Of a DNA stretch of 64,000 bases, positions 11,734 through 20,720 are shown piece by piece. Position 1 is the stretch's first letter. Each line of letters begins with the position of its first letter. A program made the translations under genes and the position numbers. A model generated the notes under the pieces. It did no database searches. It was not told the origin of the DNA and worked only from the letters and a program-made list of their open reading frames with translations. The stretch is from NCBI RefSeq assembly GCF_047675955.1, contig NC_132928.1, forward strand, positions 45,502,889 through 45,566,888. Reading direction: 5' to 3'. This stretch comes from Chlorocebus sabaeus. Its lineage: Eukaryota; Chordata; Mammalia; Primates; Cercopithecidae.

Positions 11734-12134
11734 TTCCTGCCCTCCAGTGTAAGAGTTATCCAAAGCGTCTGTGATGGTCCAGGAGGCTTCCGAGGTGATG
11801 GGGCAGCGTCAGTCTTCAGCCGCTAAGCGGAGAAGATCGCTTAGGATGAAGGACCCAGGCAGGCGTCCCTGCAGCGTGGTCAGACACCCCTGAAACGTGG
11901 GTGAGTAATCACAGAGGCGTCCCTGCAATGATTAAACACCAAGGGAAGGCTGCCTTCCCCAGTCCGTGACCGGCGCAGGCGTTTTGGGTTCCAGGGATAA
12001 AACGTGTCTCCTTTGTCCGATTTAAAATTGGTGAGGTGTTCCTTGGGCTGTTGGGTCTGAGGACATAGGTGGATCTTTCTCACGGAGCAAAGAGAGGGAG
12101 GACAGGGGATTGATCTCCCAAGGGAGGTCCCCTA

Positions 12135-12152
12135 ATCCGAGTCACGGCACCA
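12135..12152 (-). other. HERV-H primer-binding site (tRNA-His type)
   Basis: The minus strand reads TGGTGCCGTGACTCGGAT, the tRNA-His-complementary site that gives HERV-H its name. It follows directly on the U5 end and identifies the family independently of the LTR. Confidence 0.9.
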
Positions 12153-12260
12153 AAATATCATGCGAGTCCCTGTGAGGAGACCACCAAACAGGCTTTGTGT
12201 GGGCAACATGGCTGTTTATTTCACCTGGGTGCAGGCGGGCTGAGTCCGAAAAGAGAGTCA
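12153..12260 (-). repeat. HERV-H R-U5 (5' copy, no U3)
   Basis: It begins about 30 nt downstream of where the LTR7 TATA box would lie, matching the transcription start, and runs through AATAAA, GTTTGGTGGTCTCC and the U5 end into the primer site. Absence of U3 shows the copy was made from RNA and not from proviral DNA. Confidence 0.88.
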
Positions 12261-12444
12261 GTCAGGAAGATTTTTCTCTATGGGATGGGCACATTTACTT
12301 TCATGGTGGTTGATTTCCTTCTGAGAGTAGTAGTGTATCCCATTTATCAAGACTTTGTGTAGCCTCAAGATGTGTGTGTTGTGTTACTGGAAGATGGAGA
12401 GTTAATAAATATGATACAAATTAGAAAGAGTGGCTCATCTTTGG

Positions 12445-12733
12445 GGAGGAATAAATGAGATGAACGGGGTGATTAAGAAAGGAAATAGCTTATTCAGTGA
12501 CTCTGTACTGTGGTAAGATCCTTTAGAGCTAGGAGGAGGCCTGGATGTAAGCAGCAAGAAGGCCAGAGATTAGCCACAAAGTAAATACAAGGAGGAATAA
12601 ATTAAATGAATGAGGTGATTAAGAAAGGAAGTAGCTTATTCAGTGACTCTGTACTGTGTAAGATCCTCTAGAGCTAGAAGGGACCCCAGGTGTAAACAGC
12701 AGGAAGGCCAGAGATTAGCCACAAAGTAAATAT
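12445..12733 (+). repeat. 146-bp tandem duplication
   Basis: Two head-to-tail units start with GGAGGAATAAAT (12445-12590 and 12591-12733). Shared blocks include GCTTATTCAGTGACTCTGTA, AAGGCCAGAGATTAGCCACA and CACAAAGTAAATA. I estimate roughly 90% identity by eye, with a few small indels. The unit matches no repeat I know. Confidence 0.93.
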
Positions 12734-12794
12734 CTGGTGACCTCTAGGGCTTAGCCCAGGAGAACAAGGGTCAAGCTTATCACGGAAGTAATTT

Positions 12795-13180
12795 ATCAAG
12801 GGCCAGTTACTACATGCACAAAGTGTGTAAAGAGGCAAATGAGAGGATCTCTGCCCTCCAGAGACTTACACTCTATTAGGGAAACAGATATGCACTTATA
12901 AAGATGATATTTCATACTCAATATTGGCAATTAAAGGCTAACGGAGTTATAGTCCTGATGTTGCAGGAGCTCAGAGAATTGCTGTGAGCTTGGATAGCTG
13001 GGGAAGGAGAAAGGCCATGGTTTTGAGCTGGACTTTGCAGAGATAGTGCTAAAAGGTTGGGTGGGTGAGAATGTGTGAGAAAGGAAGTCAGAGAGGTAGA
13101 GGGAAAAGACAGGAGAGATGGTGCGCTGTGGATTCTGGGACATCTGTGGACTCCCTGCATATCCACAGATGGTTCCCTCA
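12795..13180 (-). repeat. L2 LINE 3' region, antisense
   Basis: CTCTGCCCTCCAGAGACTTA, then GGAGCTCAGAG and a purine-rich GAAAGGAAGTCAGAGAGGTA, is the L2 3' end reversed. The open frames on the minus strand here are incidental. Confidence 0.6.
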
Positions 13181-13889
13181 TTTCTTCCTTTTAAACAACT
13201 ACATTATATGTAAAGGAAGGTAAGTTCAATGAACAAAAAGAAGCAAAGTGTTAAGGTGACCTTCTAAAAATACTTAAAAAGAACAATTCTATTGTGTTGG
13301 CTTTCTATGACTTATACTTGCTACCTCAATGCAAGAGATAGGAAAGAAATAAAAAGTAACTCTATGATGGTAGCCCTTAGTTGACTAAAATGTGACAGCA
13401 GTCATTCCCAAGAACTTAAGAATAGTAACATCATTATCTGTGATTTGAAATCACTTCAGGCACAATAGAATATACATATTTTTAAATTTTCTGGACATCT
13501 TCGGAGGATATTTTAGATCAGAAATCACATTAGGGAATTAGACATTAAGCACCAGGACAAAGCTATTCACATGTCAATCTTTGTTATCATCTGTCCTATT
13601 GCCAACACGGGCCTCAACATTATCAAGTGGACAGAGGGAAAGAATGATAATGTGGAAATGATGACTACATCTTCTGGAAGTGTTCAAGACTGCAGAGATC
13701 TTTCCTGGAATTGCTGAATGTTTTCTATCTTCTTAATGAGTAACACCTTTTTATGAAGGCAGTAGTTGATGTCATCTGGACAGTCGAGTCCTGTTAAAGA
13801 TGAGATCAGTATCAACTCAACTCCTTTTAAGGTAATAATCTTCTAAGCCCTTGGAAAGTTTAAGCCCAGCGTACAAAGGTTAAGTCATG
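13181..13889. other. Unassigned sequence
   Basis: Nothing could be named. Confidence 0.35.
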
Positions 13890-14345
13890 ATCTTATCCTT
13901 TTTATTTCTTCCTTCACCTACAGACCAGCCTCTGCCAACCTTCCTTCCTGGAGAATGGCATCACCATCCATCCCATGACCTAAGCCCCAAACCCCAGACT
14001 CCTGCCTCTGTTGCCCACCCTGATCCCTGCTTGTCTCATATCTACTCCCTTAGCATTTCCCCAGTCTGCCTCTTCCACCCATCTCCACTGCTGCTGTCCC
14101 TAGTCAAACCCTAACCATGGCTCAACTGGAATAGCATAACAGTCTCCTAACTGGCCTCCCTTACTCTCCTGCAATGATTCTCCATCACAAACCAGGAGTT
14201 ATCCTTCAAAAACACAATTCTGTCCATGGTACCCCCCTAACTGAAATCTTTCACTGCTTCTAGGATAGGGTTCTCACCACTCAGTTGGCATGGAAGAGTA
14301 TTCATGATCTGGCCCTAGCCTACCTCATGAACCTTACCTCTTTCC
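13890..14345 (+). repeat. L2 LINE, sense, part 1 of 3
   Basis: CTCCTAACTGGCCTCC, CTGAAATCTTTCACTGCTTC and GATCTGGCCCTAGCCTACCT match the L2 3' region in sense. The element resumes after the Alu at 14362-14666 and again after the Alu at 14928-15283. Confidence 0.75.
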
Positions 14346-14682
14346 ACATCATCCATTTTCTTTTTTTTTTTTTTTTTTTTTTTTTGAGATGGAGTTTCAC
14401 TCTTGTTGCCCAGGCTGGAGTGCAATGGCACGATCTTGGCTCACTGCAACCTCTGCCTCCCAGGTTCAAGCAATTCTCCTGCCTCAGCCTCCATAGTAGC
14501 TGGGATTATAGGCATGTGCCACCACGCCCGGCTAATTTTGTATTTTTAGTAGAGACGGGGTTTCTCCATGTTGGTCAGGCTAGTCTCGAACTCCCGACCT
14601 CAGGTGATCCATCCACCTCGGCCTCCCAAAGTGCTGGGATTACAGGCGTGAGCCACTGTGCCCGGCACATCATCCATTTTCT
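14346..14682 (-). mobile_element. AluS, antisense, with 16-bp target duplication
   Basis: Full-length Alu (14362-14666) between perfect copies of ACATCATCCATTTTCT. The poly(T) run on the left and GCCACTGTGCCCGGC on the right give the orientation. It is inserted into the L2 element. The overlapping 175-codon open frame is an antisense-Alu artefact. Confidence 0.97.
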
Positions 14683-14865
14683 ATGCCCCACAGTCCAATC
14701 AGGTCAAATTATTTTCATGATCTCTGGACACACCCCACTTCTTCTTTCTTCTATATTTTTGTTCAGGCTGCTCTTCTTGTCTGGAATGCTCTTGGTGACT
14801 GTGTCTACCTGACCAACAAAGCTTGTCTTTGAAGACTCAGCTCAAGAGTTTTCTATGAAGTCTTT
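14683..14865 (+). repeat. L2 LINE, sense, part 2 of 3
   Basis: GCTGCTCTTCTTGTCTGGAA, then GAAGACTCAGCTCAAG, is the L2 sense block normally reading CTGGAATGCTC and CTCAGCTCAAATG. It is continuous with the part upstream of the Alu. Confidence 0.7.
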
Positions 14866-14927
14866 CCAGGCTGCTACTATAAGTAAGAAGAAGAATCCAG
14901 GCTGCTACTATAAGTAAGAAGAAGAAT
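14866..14927 (+). repeat. 31-bp perfect tandem duplication
   Basis: Two identical 31-bp units lie at 14866-14896 and 14897-14927, each beginning CCAGGCTGCTACTATAAGTA and ending AGAAGAAGAAT. The lack of any mismatch suggests a recent event. Confidence 0.98.
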
Positions 14928-15283
14928 CTTTTATTTTATTTTTGTTAAGAGATGGCATCTCATTTTGTGCCCAAGCTGGAGTGCAGTGGCATGAGCATAG
15001 CTCACTGCAGTCTCGACCTCTTGGGCTCAACTGATCCTCCCATCTCAGCCTCCCAAACCTGGCTAGTTTTAATTTTCTTCTCTTTTCTTTCTTTCTTTCT
15101 TTCTTTCTTTTCTTTTCTTTTCTTTTCTTTCTTTTCTTTTTTTCTTTCTTTCTTTTTTCTTTTTTAATACAGGATGTCAATATGTTGCCCAGTTTGGTCT
15201 CAAACTCCTGACTTCAAACGATTCTCCCACCTTGGCCTTTCAATGTGCTGGGATTACAGGCGTGAGCCACCGCACCCAACCAG
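14928..15283 (-). mobile_element. AluJ, antisense, with internal pyrimidine expansion
   Basis: The right arm (GCTGGAGTGCAGTGGCATGA) and left arm (GTGCTGGGATTACAGGCGTG) are separated by a long CTTT tract instead of the usual short middle A-rich linker. The flanks AGAAGAATC and AGAAGCATC are a probable decayed target duplication. Confidence 0.9.
15073..15165. repeat. (CTTT)n / (CTTTT)n homopyrimidine tract
   Basis: 93 bp of pure C/T occupy the middle linker of the AluJ. It probably grew from the A-rich linker of that Alu. Confidence 0.97.
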
Positions 15284-15480
15284 AAGCATCATTTCTCATT
15301 TAGCACTGCCCTTACATCTGTACAGTCTTCTAGTATGACATATACCTATTGTGCTTTCCGGTTTACATGTCTGTCATTCCTTTTGTGCTGAAGATGAGAG
15401 AAGATGCCACATTCATTCCTGTGTTGTATTTATATTTGTATTGCCAGTTGGTTCCATGTTAGGCTCTGCCAAAGGAAGTG
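15284..15480 (+). repeat. L2 LINE, sense, part 3 of 3
   Basis: TTTAGCACTGCCCTTACATC and TATTTATATTTGTATTGCCA fit the terminal L2 sense region (TAGCACTTATCAC ... TATTTGTTTA). Position and strand continue the L2 upstream of the AluJ. Confidence 0.5.
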
Positions 15481-15856
15481 CTAGAATGAAGCTGCAAGAC
15501 TGGAGGAGAAAGAAGAGACATGCTTCTTTTTGGCTTTTGGTCTACCTCCCATTCCTGTGAGCATCACTCTAGCAACGTTTCTTTGCCTTCCTGCATCAGC
15601 AGCTGAGTCAGGTCCGCAATTTCTCCAACCCTTGCAGAACCAGCATCATTGTGCCCCCCAGACACCAGCATCAGCCAGCACCCTCTCCTCAGAGCTGCTT
15701 CCTGCTGGTGCTACCTCCATGAAATGGCAGAGTTTTCTTATTATATTTTTAGGTACATAGTTAACTATATCTAGCTAACTATTCTTTATATTACATTTAT
15801 TCTGTTAAAATAATATTTTTGTGGTTTCCATCTTTAGACTGAACCCTGACTGATAC
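15481..15856 (+). repeat. Possible copy C of the unclassified repeat
   Basis: It ends GAACCCTGACTGATAC like copies A and B and has a similar C/T-rich middle, but the diagnostic GGCCAAT block is weak here. It may instead be another element with the same kind of end. Confidence 0.35.
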
Positions 15857-16574
15857 ATTTGTTGAACCAAAGAGGAAATTCTTTAGCACGGGGATGTCGA
15901 ATTCAGATTTCTGTGAAAACACAAATGGATTTTTAAAAATTCAACACACACAGAGCCATCACATAAAAGCTCACCTCCAAAATATTCACTGAATTTGTAA
16001 TGTCTTAGCAGAGGTAATGCCATTCAGGACAACTTTATCCTCTAAATCTAAAATTTGAAATCGTTGCTTTAGAGAACCCCTGGCTAATTTATGTCAGTTA
16101 CTTTCTGCAGGGCCTAGACCAGCTCTGTGTGACTAGACCCACCCTGGACCAAGCAAATCTTACATCTCAGTCCAGTCCTTTTGTGACTGGGTCCACTGTC
16201 CTGAGCATCAGATCATATCCTCTACAGATTTGCCCTTTGTATGTTTTCTGCCCTTTCCTCCTTGAGACTGAGAGCAGCATCATTTCCACTATTTCTGTGA
16301 ATCCCCCAAAGTTCAGTAAATATTATACAAATAAACAATTGAAGGAGTGAAGTGAAAAAATCAGACAAAGAGAAACCCCATTTGCTTTGAGTTACCACTG
16401 TTTATTCAGTGGAAGACCTTGGACACAGCAGCATTTGATAAATACAGTATGGCTGATTGAGCAACTCACCACTGTAATGGATGATCCCAGCTTCTCATGA
16501 GGACTCCTGTTTTTCTATTGTTATTTGGAGCTAGATCTCATCTAGGTAACATTATTTTAATTTGCATTCATGGT
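15857..16574. other. Unassigned; weak L2-like block at 16105-16350
   Basis: The block around 16200-16270 (TTGCCCTTTGTATGTTTTCT, CTTGAGACTGAGAGCAG) vaguely fits L2 sense sequence. Nothing firm. Confidence 0.3.
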
Positions 16575-16725
16575 AACAGAAGGAGCATGAGTATAGAGTC
16601 AGAGAAGCCTAGGTTTAAATTCTGAAACTGCAACCTACTCCCTGTATGTCCTTGGGCAACTTACTTAGCCTCTTAAAGCCTCAGTAACCTCATCTGTAAA
16701 TTGGAGTTATAATAATAATAAATGT
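16575..16725 (+). repeat. MIR SINE, sense
   Basis: GAGTCAGAGAAGCCTAGGTT, then GTCCTTGGGCAACTTACTTA, then CCTCATCTGTAAATTGGAG fit MIR in order. Confidence 0.8.
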
Positions 16726-16975
16726 TACTGAGCATTATGTGTCAGACATGTTCTCATTGTCATACATGTGCTAAGTAGTTTAATCCTCACAAAACACTGC
16801 AAGATATTTACTATTATTATTCTCACTTTGCAGACAAGGAGATCACTCTCAGAGAGGTAAAATAACTTGCCCAAGATCACCCAGAGAGGAATTCTTGGGG
16901 TCAGGATATAGACTCAGGCAGTCAGACTCCAGAGCCCAGCTTTGTAACCATATGCTCTACTGTCTCTTTTCTTGT
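16726..16975 (-). repeat. MIR SINE, antisense
   Basis: ATGTTACTGAGCATTATGTG, GTTTAATCCTCACAAAACAC, ACTTGCCCAAGATCACCCAG and GGCAGTCAGACTCCAGAGCC fit the reversed MIR. With the preceding sense MIR it makes a nearly contiguous inverted pair. Confidence 0.85.
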
Positions 16976-16984
16976 GTGTTGTCT

Positions 16985-17374
16985 ACAACAAGTCCGCTTG
17001 AGCTGCCATAACAAAATACCATAGACTATGTGACTTAAACAACAGAAATTTATTTTCTTACAGTCCTGGATACTAGAAGTCCAAAATCAAGATGCCAACA
17101 TCATTGGGTTCTAGGGAGGGCTCTCTTCCTGGCTTGCAGACTGCTGCCTTCTTGCTGTGTTCTCACACAGTGGAAAGAGAGAGGGTACATGCACAAGCTC
17201 TCTGGTATCTCCTCTTATAAGAACAGTATTCTTATCATGAGGAATACCCCTCAATCCCATCATGACTTCATCAAAACCTAATTACCCCAAAAGACCCCAT
17301 TTCCAAATGCCATCACAATGGGGATTAGGGCTTTGATATATGAATTTGGAAGGGACACAATTCAGTCCATAGCA
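16985..17374 (-). repeat. MLT1C-like MaLR LTR, antisense
   Basis: It opens with AGCTGCCATAACAAAATACC and AACAACAGAAATTTATTTTC and closes with GACACAATTCAGTCCATAGC, the reverse complement of an LTR starting TGTTATGGACTGAATTGTGT. About 390 bp, near complete. Confidence 0.85.
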
Positions 17375-17445
17375 TGTGGCTACTAGGAATCTCATTCGGT
17401 GAGCTAATAAATGTTGAGGGCATGGCCCGTATAAAAGCTGGATAA

Positions 17446-17690
17446 GGCCGGGTATGGTGGCTCATGCCTATAATCCCAGCACTTTGGGAGGCCAAGGCAG
17501 GTGGATCATTTGAGGTCAGGAGTTTGAGACCAGCCTGGCCAACATGGTGAAACCCCTGTCTCTACTAAAAATATAATACAAAAAAAATAAAAATAAAAAA
17601 TAACTGGGCTACTACAGAACTTACTCAGAGGCTGAGACAGGAGAATCGCTTGAACCTAGGAGGCGGAGGTTGCAGTGAACTGAGACCACT
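17446..17690 (+). mobile_element. Alu, sense, 3' truncated
   Basis: It begins GGCCGGGTATGGTGGCTCAT and stops after GAGGTTGCAGTGAACTGAGA, losing the end of the right arm and the tail. The middle linker has grown to an AAAAAAAATAAAAATAAAAA run and the start of the right arm is scrambled. A 3' loss implies a deletion after insertion. Confidence 0.9.
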
Positions 17691-18049
17691 GAGATATATT
17701 ATCACTGAGATAATATATATATGCTACAAAAATGGCAGCCATTCTGGAGCTCTGCAAGGGAATTCAGAAAGACCTTGGATTCAGCAGCTTAGTTTCGAAT
17801 TAGATTTACCACTGAAATGACCTGGCTGAGCAGACTTATTTTTGTGATGAACAATTTGGCATGAGCCTCTGGCCTCAAATAGTAGCAGAACATTTTCCTG
17901 CCATCATTAGTGGTCAACTTGGTGAAGGTATTTGGTTCTGTAATGTTTGTTCTCTGTTCTGTTGCTAAGGAAAAGGTGATGTAGCCAGATAAAAAGGTGT
18001 GAGATGAAAGTTGAGCTATGGAAAGGAGGCATCCTGAGCACACTATCTG
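17691..18049. other. Unassigned sequence
   Basis: A short AT run at 17699-17720 directly follows the truncated Alu. Otherwise nothing is named. Confidence 0.35.
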
Positions 18050-18260
18050 AAAGAGGACAGTTTACACTGCTTTATTTTTCTTCCCAGCACCTATCACTAC
18101 CTCATATATTTATTTGCGTATTACCTGTCCTCCCACAAACATATAGGCTTACAAGGGCCATAACTTTGTCTATTGGGTCCCTGCTCTATGATCTTTTCCT
18201 GAGACTGGATTCTGCTCAGCGTGGGTCTTCAGTATTTGCTAAACAATGGACAATGTCTTC
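18050..18260 (+). repeat. L2 LINE 3' end, sense
   Basis: CCCAGCACCTATCACTACCT, TATAGGCTTACAAGGGCCAT and CTTCAGTATTTGCTAAAC correspond to the L2 terminal blocks (GCACTTATCACTATCT, AAGCTCCATGAGGGC, AATATTTGTTGAA). Confidence 0.65.
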
Positions 18261-18870
18261 AACATCAGTTTTTCAGAAAACGTGGAAAGATTCTCCATGT
18301 GCTATTGCTCATACCCATTTCTGACTAGAACTGAGCATATCATCTTAAAATGTAATCCAGAGAAAGTGGGTACAGGGAAGTGTGGAATCAGGGCTCACAT
18401 TTCCTTGAGCTCTTGAGAATGAGCGCTGTTGTAGAAATGGCAGTCAGGCAAGAACTCTCAGAGGAGACATTCGAGGACAGATCGGAATGAAATGATGGGG
18501 GTAGAGTGTTGATATTAGCACCTTCACTAGGGCCCAACTTTGGAAATTCCTTTTGTAATTTAGTACTAGGAAAAAGGTTGTCTCTCTCAAAAAATAATGA
18601 GGACTAAATAACTCTGTGCTATGTGTTTTTTTCTTTGGCAGTTTAAAAGCTTAAACCAAACTTAATGCTTGTTAATACTAGTGATACTGGCCTAGTGTAT
18701 GGTTTTAGAATATTGATTTCTTTCTCGATTTTTTAAAAAATCGATTTCTATTTTAATAAATTTATTATATATATTTCATCTATTGAAAACCATCTCAAAT
18801 TTAGAAAGTGGGATATAAATTTAAATAACTGAAAAAAGAAATAAAGAGCAGTCCTAAAGAAATAAAGAGC
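18261..18870. other. Unassigned, with perfect 20-bp palindrome
   Basis: TCGATTTTTTAAAAAATCGA at 18725-18744 is a perfect palindrome. A 14-bp unit AGAAATAAAGAGCA occurs at 18837-18850 and 18857-18870, just before the next Alu. Confidence 0.6.
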
Positions 18871-19156
18871 AGGCTGGGTGCGGTGGCCCACACCTGTCAT
18901 CCCAGCACTTTGGGGGGTCGAGGTGGGCGGATCACGACGTCAGGAGTTCGAGACCAGCCTGGCCAACATGGTGAAACCCCATCTCTACTAAAGATACAAA
19001 AAAAAAAAAAAAATAGCCAGGCATGGTGGCATGTGCCTGTAATCCCAGCTACTCAGGAAGCCGAGGCAGGAGAATTGTTTGAATCTGAGAGGTGGAGGTT
19101 GCGGTGAGCTGAGATCGTGCCATTGCACTCCAGCCTAGGCAACAGGGTGAGCCTCT
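18871..19156 (+). mobile_element. AluS, sense
   Basis: Full length from GGCTGGGTGCGGTGG to GCACTCCAGCCTAGGCAACA. Its tail has been replaced by a very long purine microsatellite. AGAGCA occurs before the Alu and after the tract, a possible remnant of the target duplication. Confidence 0.93.
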
Positions 19157-19157
19157 G

Positions 19158-19251
<94 letters not shown>

Positions 19252-19446
19252 AGGGAGGGAGGGAGGGAGGGAGGGAAAGAAAGAGAGAGAGAGAAAGAAG
19301 GAAAGAAAGAAAGAGAGAGAGAAAGAAGGAAGGAAGGAAGGAAGGAAGGAAGGAAAGAAAAGAAAAGAAGAAAAGAAAAGAAAAGAAAAGAAAAGAAAAG
19401 AAAAGAAAAGAAAAGAAAAGAGAAAGAAAAGAAAGAGAAAGAGAAG
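19157..19446. repeat. 290-bp homopurine tract: (GAAA)n (GA)n (GGGA)n (GGAA)n (GAAAA)n
   Basis: No pyrimidine occurs on the plus strand over about 290 bp. Blocks follow each other: GAAA, GA, GGGA, mixed GAAA/GA, GGAA, then GAAAA. It grew from the poly(A) tail of the Alu. Three overlapping Ser/Leu/Phe-rich open frames on the minus strand are artefacts of it. Confidence 0.98.
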
Positions 19447-19934
19447 AGCAGTTCCCACGCACAGCAGGTCAGGCTGGTGGTCCTGGAAGGATGTGTTCCC
19501 TTCCTAGTCCGCTGCATGGCCTGCATTTCTGCCCCTTGCAACCCTTTTCTGATCCTGCTCCTTGCCCTGGATTGGCACAGAATGGTCTCATTCAGCACAT
19601 TCATCTCCTTCCACCTCTTTTGCTAAGACTTCTGTGCCAACCACACATCCTACAAATCTGATGCTATGCTCTTCTATTTAGGCTCCTTGAGGCCTCCCCA
19701 CTGCCCAGCAGAGAAAAAATTCCATTGAGATGTATAAACTCTCCAGCCACATCATGTCCCTCTCCAAATTTATGCCATCATCATACTAAGCTTCCTGAGG
19801 TCCTCAGCCTACCATAGTGTTTCATACCACTGTGACTTTTAAAATTTTGTTGGCTTGGAAGATTTTCCTAATTCTTATCTATCTTGAAAACTCCTCCTTA
19901 TCCTTCTGAAATTTTCAGTTTAATCAATGTGATT
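19447..19934. other. Unassigned sequence
   Basis: Moderately C/T-rich. No named repeat or gene. Confidence 0.35.
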
Positions 19935-20245
19935 CTGTTTATTAAAAAGGTATTGAATGCCTACTACATGTCCGGAATCCTATCCTGGGGTTATAGGGCT
20001 CTCCAGCTTAGCTCACTGTGAGGTCTCTGTGAGCTTCTCTTAACTGAATACTTTCTCCCTATATCTTACTTTACATACCTCATATATTCCTCTATTATTT
20101 TGCTTTAGCTCACAACATTAGGCAGGGTCTTGCTTAGGTTTATAGTTTATTTCCTCTGTTTAGATCTGAGCTCATAGAAAGCAGGAAGTATCACTTATTC
20201 ATTCCTTCAGGGTGCAGAGGCAGGCACACAATGAGTATTGAGTAT
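19935..20245. repeat. L2-like fragments in both orientations
   Basis: 19940-20000 (TATTGAATGCCTACTACATG) looks like antisense L2. 20060-20245 (TTTATTTCCTCTGTTTAGAT, AGCTCATAGAAAGCAGG, GGCACACAATGAGTATTG) looks like the sense L2 end. Both are weak. Confidence 0.4.
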
Positions 20246-20561
20246 GTGTGTGTCATATATACATATACACATACTTTAAAAAATTTGAATAAAGACATGA
20301 TAAGCAGAAACAGCTACCAAAAGGGGCCATAGTACATGCTCACTAAATATTTGTTTAATGAAAGAGAAAATGAGGTTCAGAGATATCCAGTAACTGGGTA
20401 AACAAAAGGAAAAAGTGGTGGATGAAATGCATGAGTGATATGTATACATAAGTGAGAATCACACGTGTTTTGGATGAAGATGTAGTGACTGAACCTTTGA
20501 ATGTGTGCACTTAGGTTGATTCAATAAATATTTCTTGAATATCAACTATAAACAGGGAATC

Positions 20562-20599
20562 TGACCTATTTGCTGAGGTTTGACCTATTTGCTGAGGTT
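20562..20599 (+). repeat. 19-bp perfect tandem duplication
   Basis: TGACCTATTTGCTGAGGTT occurs twice head to tail without mismatch. Confidence 0.97.
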
Positions 20600-20720
20600 T
20601 GAGTTATGCAGTTACGAGCTGCATAACTTTGGGAAAATTCACCTTTTTAAGCCTCCATTTTCTGTATAAAAATTTAAAATACCCAATTCACAAGTGTTTA
20701 TGAGTTTGAAATGTGACAAT
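20600..20720 (+). repeat. MIR-like fragment
   Basis: CGAGCTGCATAACTTTGGGA and TAAGCCTCCATTTTCTGTAT match the MIR core loosely. Confidence 0.45.

Larger units (their letters stand above)
11284..12277 (-). mobile_element. Retroposed (processed) HERV-H transcript: R-U5-PBS-leader-U3-R-poly(A)
   Basis: On the minus strand the element opens at 12260 with TGACTCTCTTTTCGGACTCA, the start of the HERV-H/LTR7 R region. U5, a tRNA-His-type primer site and about 400 nt of leader follow, then a complete U3 starting TGTCAG at 11733, then R ending just past AATAAA in a poly(A) tract (11301-11321 on the plus strand). The 17-bp direct repeat GTCAGGAAGATTTTTCT flanks it at 11284-11300 and 12261-12277. The missing 5' U3, missing 3' U5, A-tail and long target duplication are expected for L1-mediated retroposition of an RNA, and not for retroviral integration. 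The roughly 7 kb of viral coding region is absent. No intact viral gene remains. Confidence 0.9.

Noticed and set aside
11880..12083. 67-codon minus-strand frame in the HERV-H retrocopy
   Set aside because: It lies in viral leader sequence and shows no gag, pol or env domain.
12445..12733. Tandem units considered as CRISPR or satellite
   Set aside because: Only two long units without spacers, in a primate genome. A simple segmental tandem duplication.
14285..14812. 175-codon open frame
   Set aside because: Its middle is the classic translation of an antisense Alu (Pro/Ser-rich, ETGFLHVGQ-type), flanked by L2. Not a gene.
19049..19604. Three long minus-strand frames rich in Ser, Leu and Phe
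   Set aside because: They read through the homopurine microsatellite and the Alu, which lack stops by composition.
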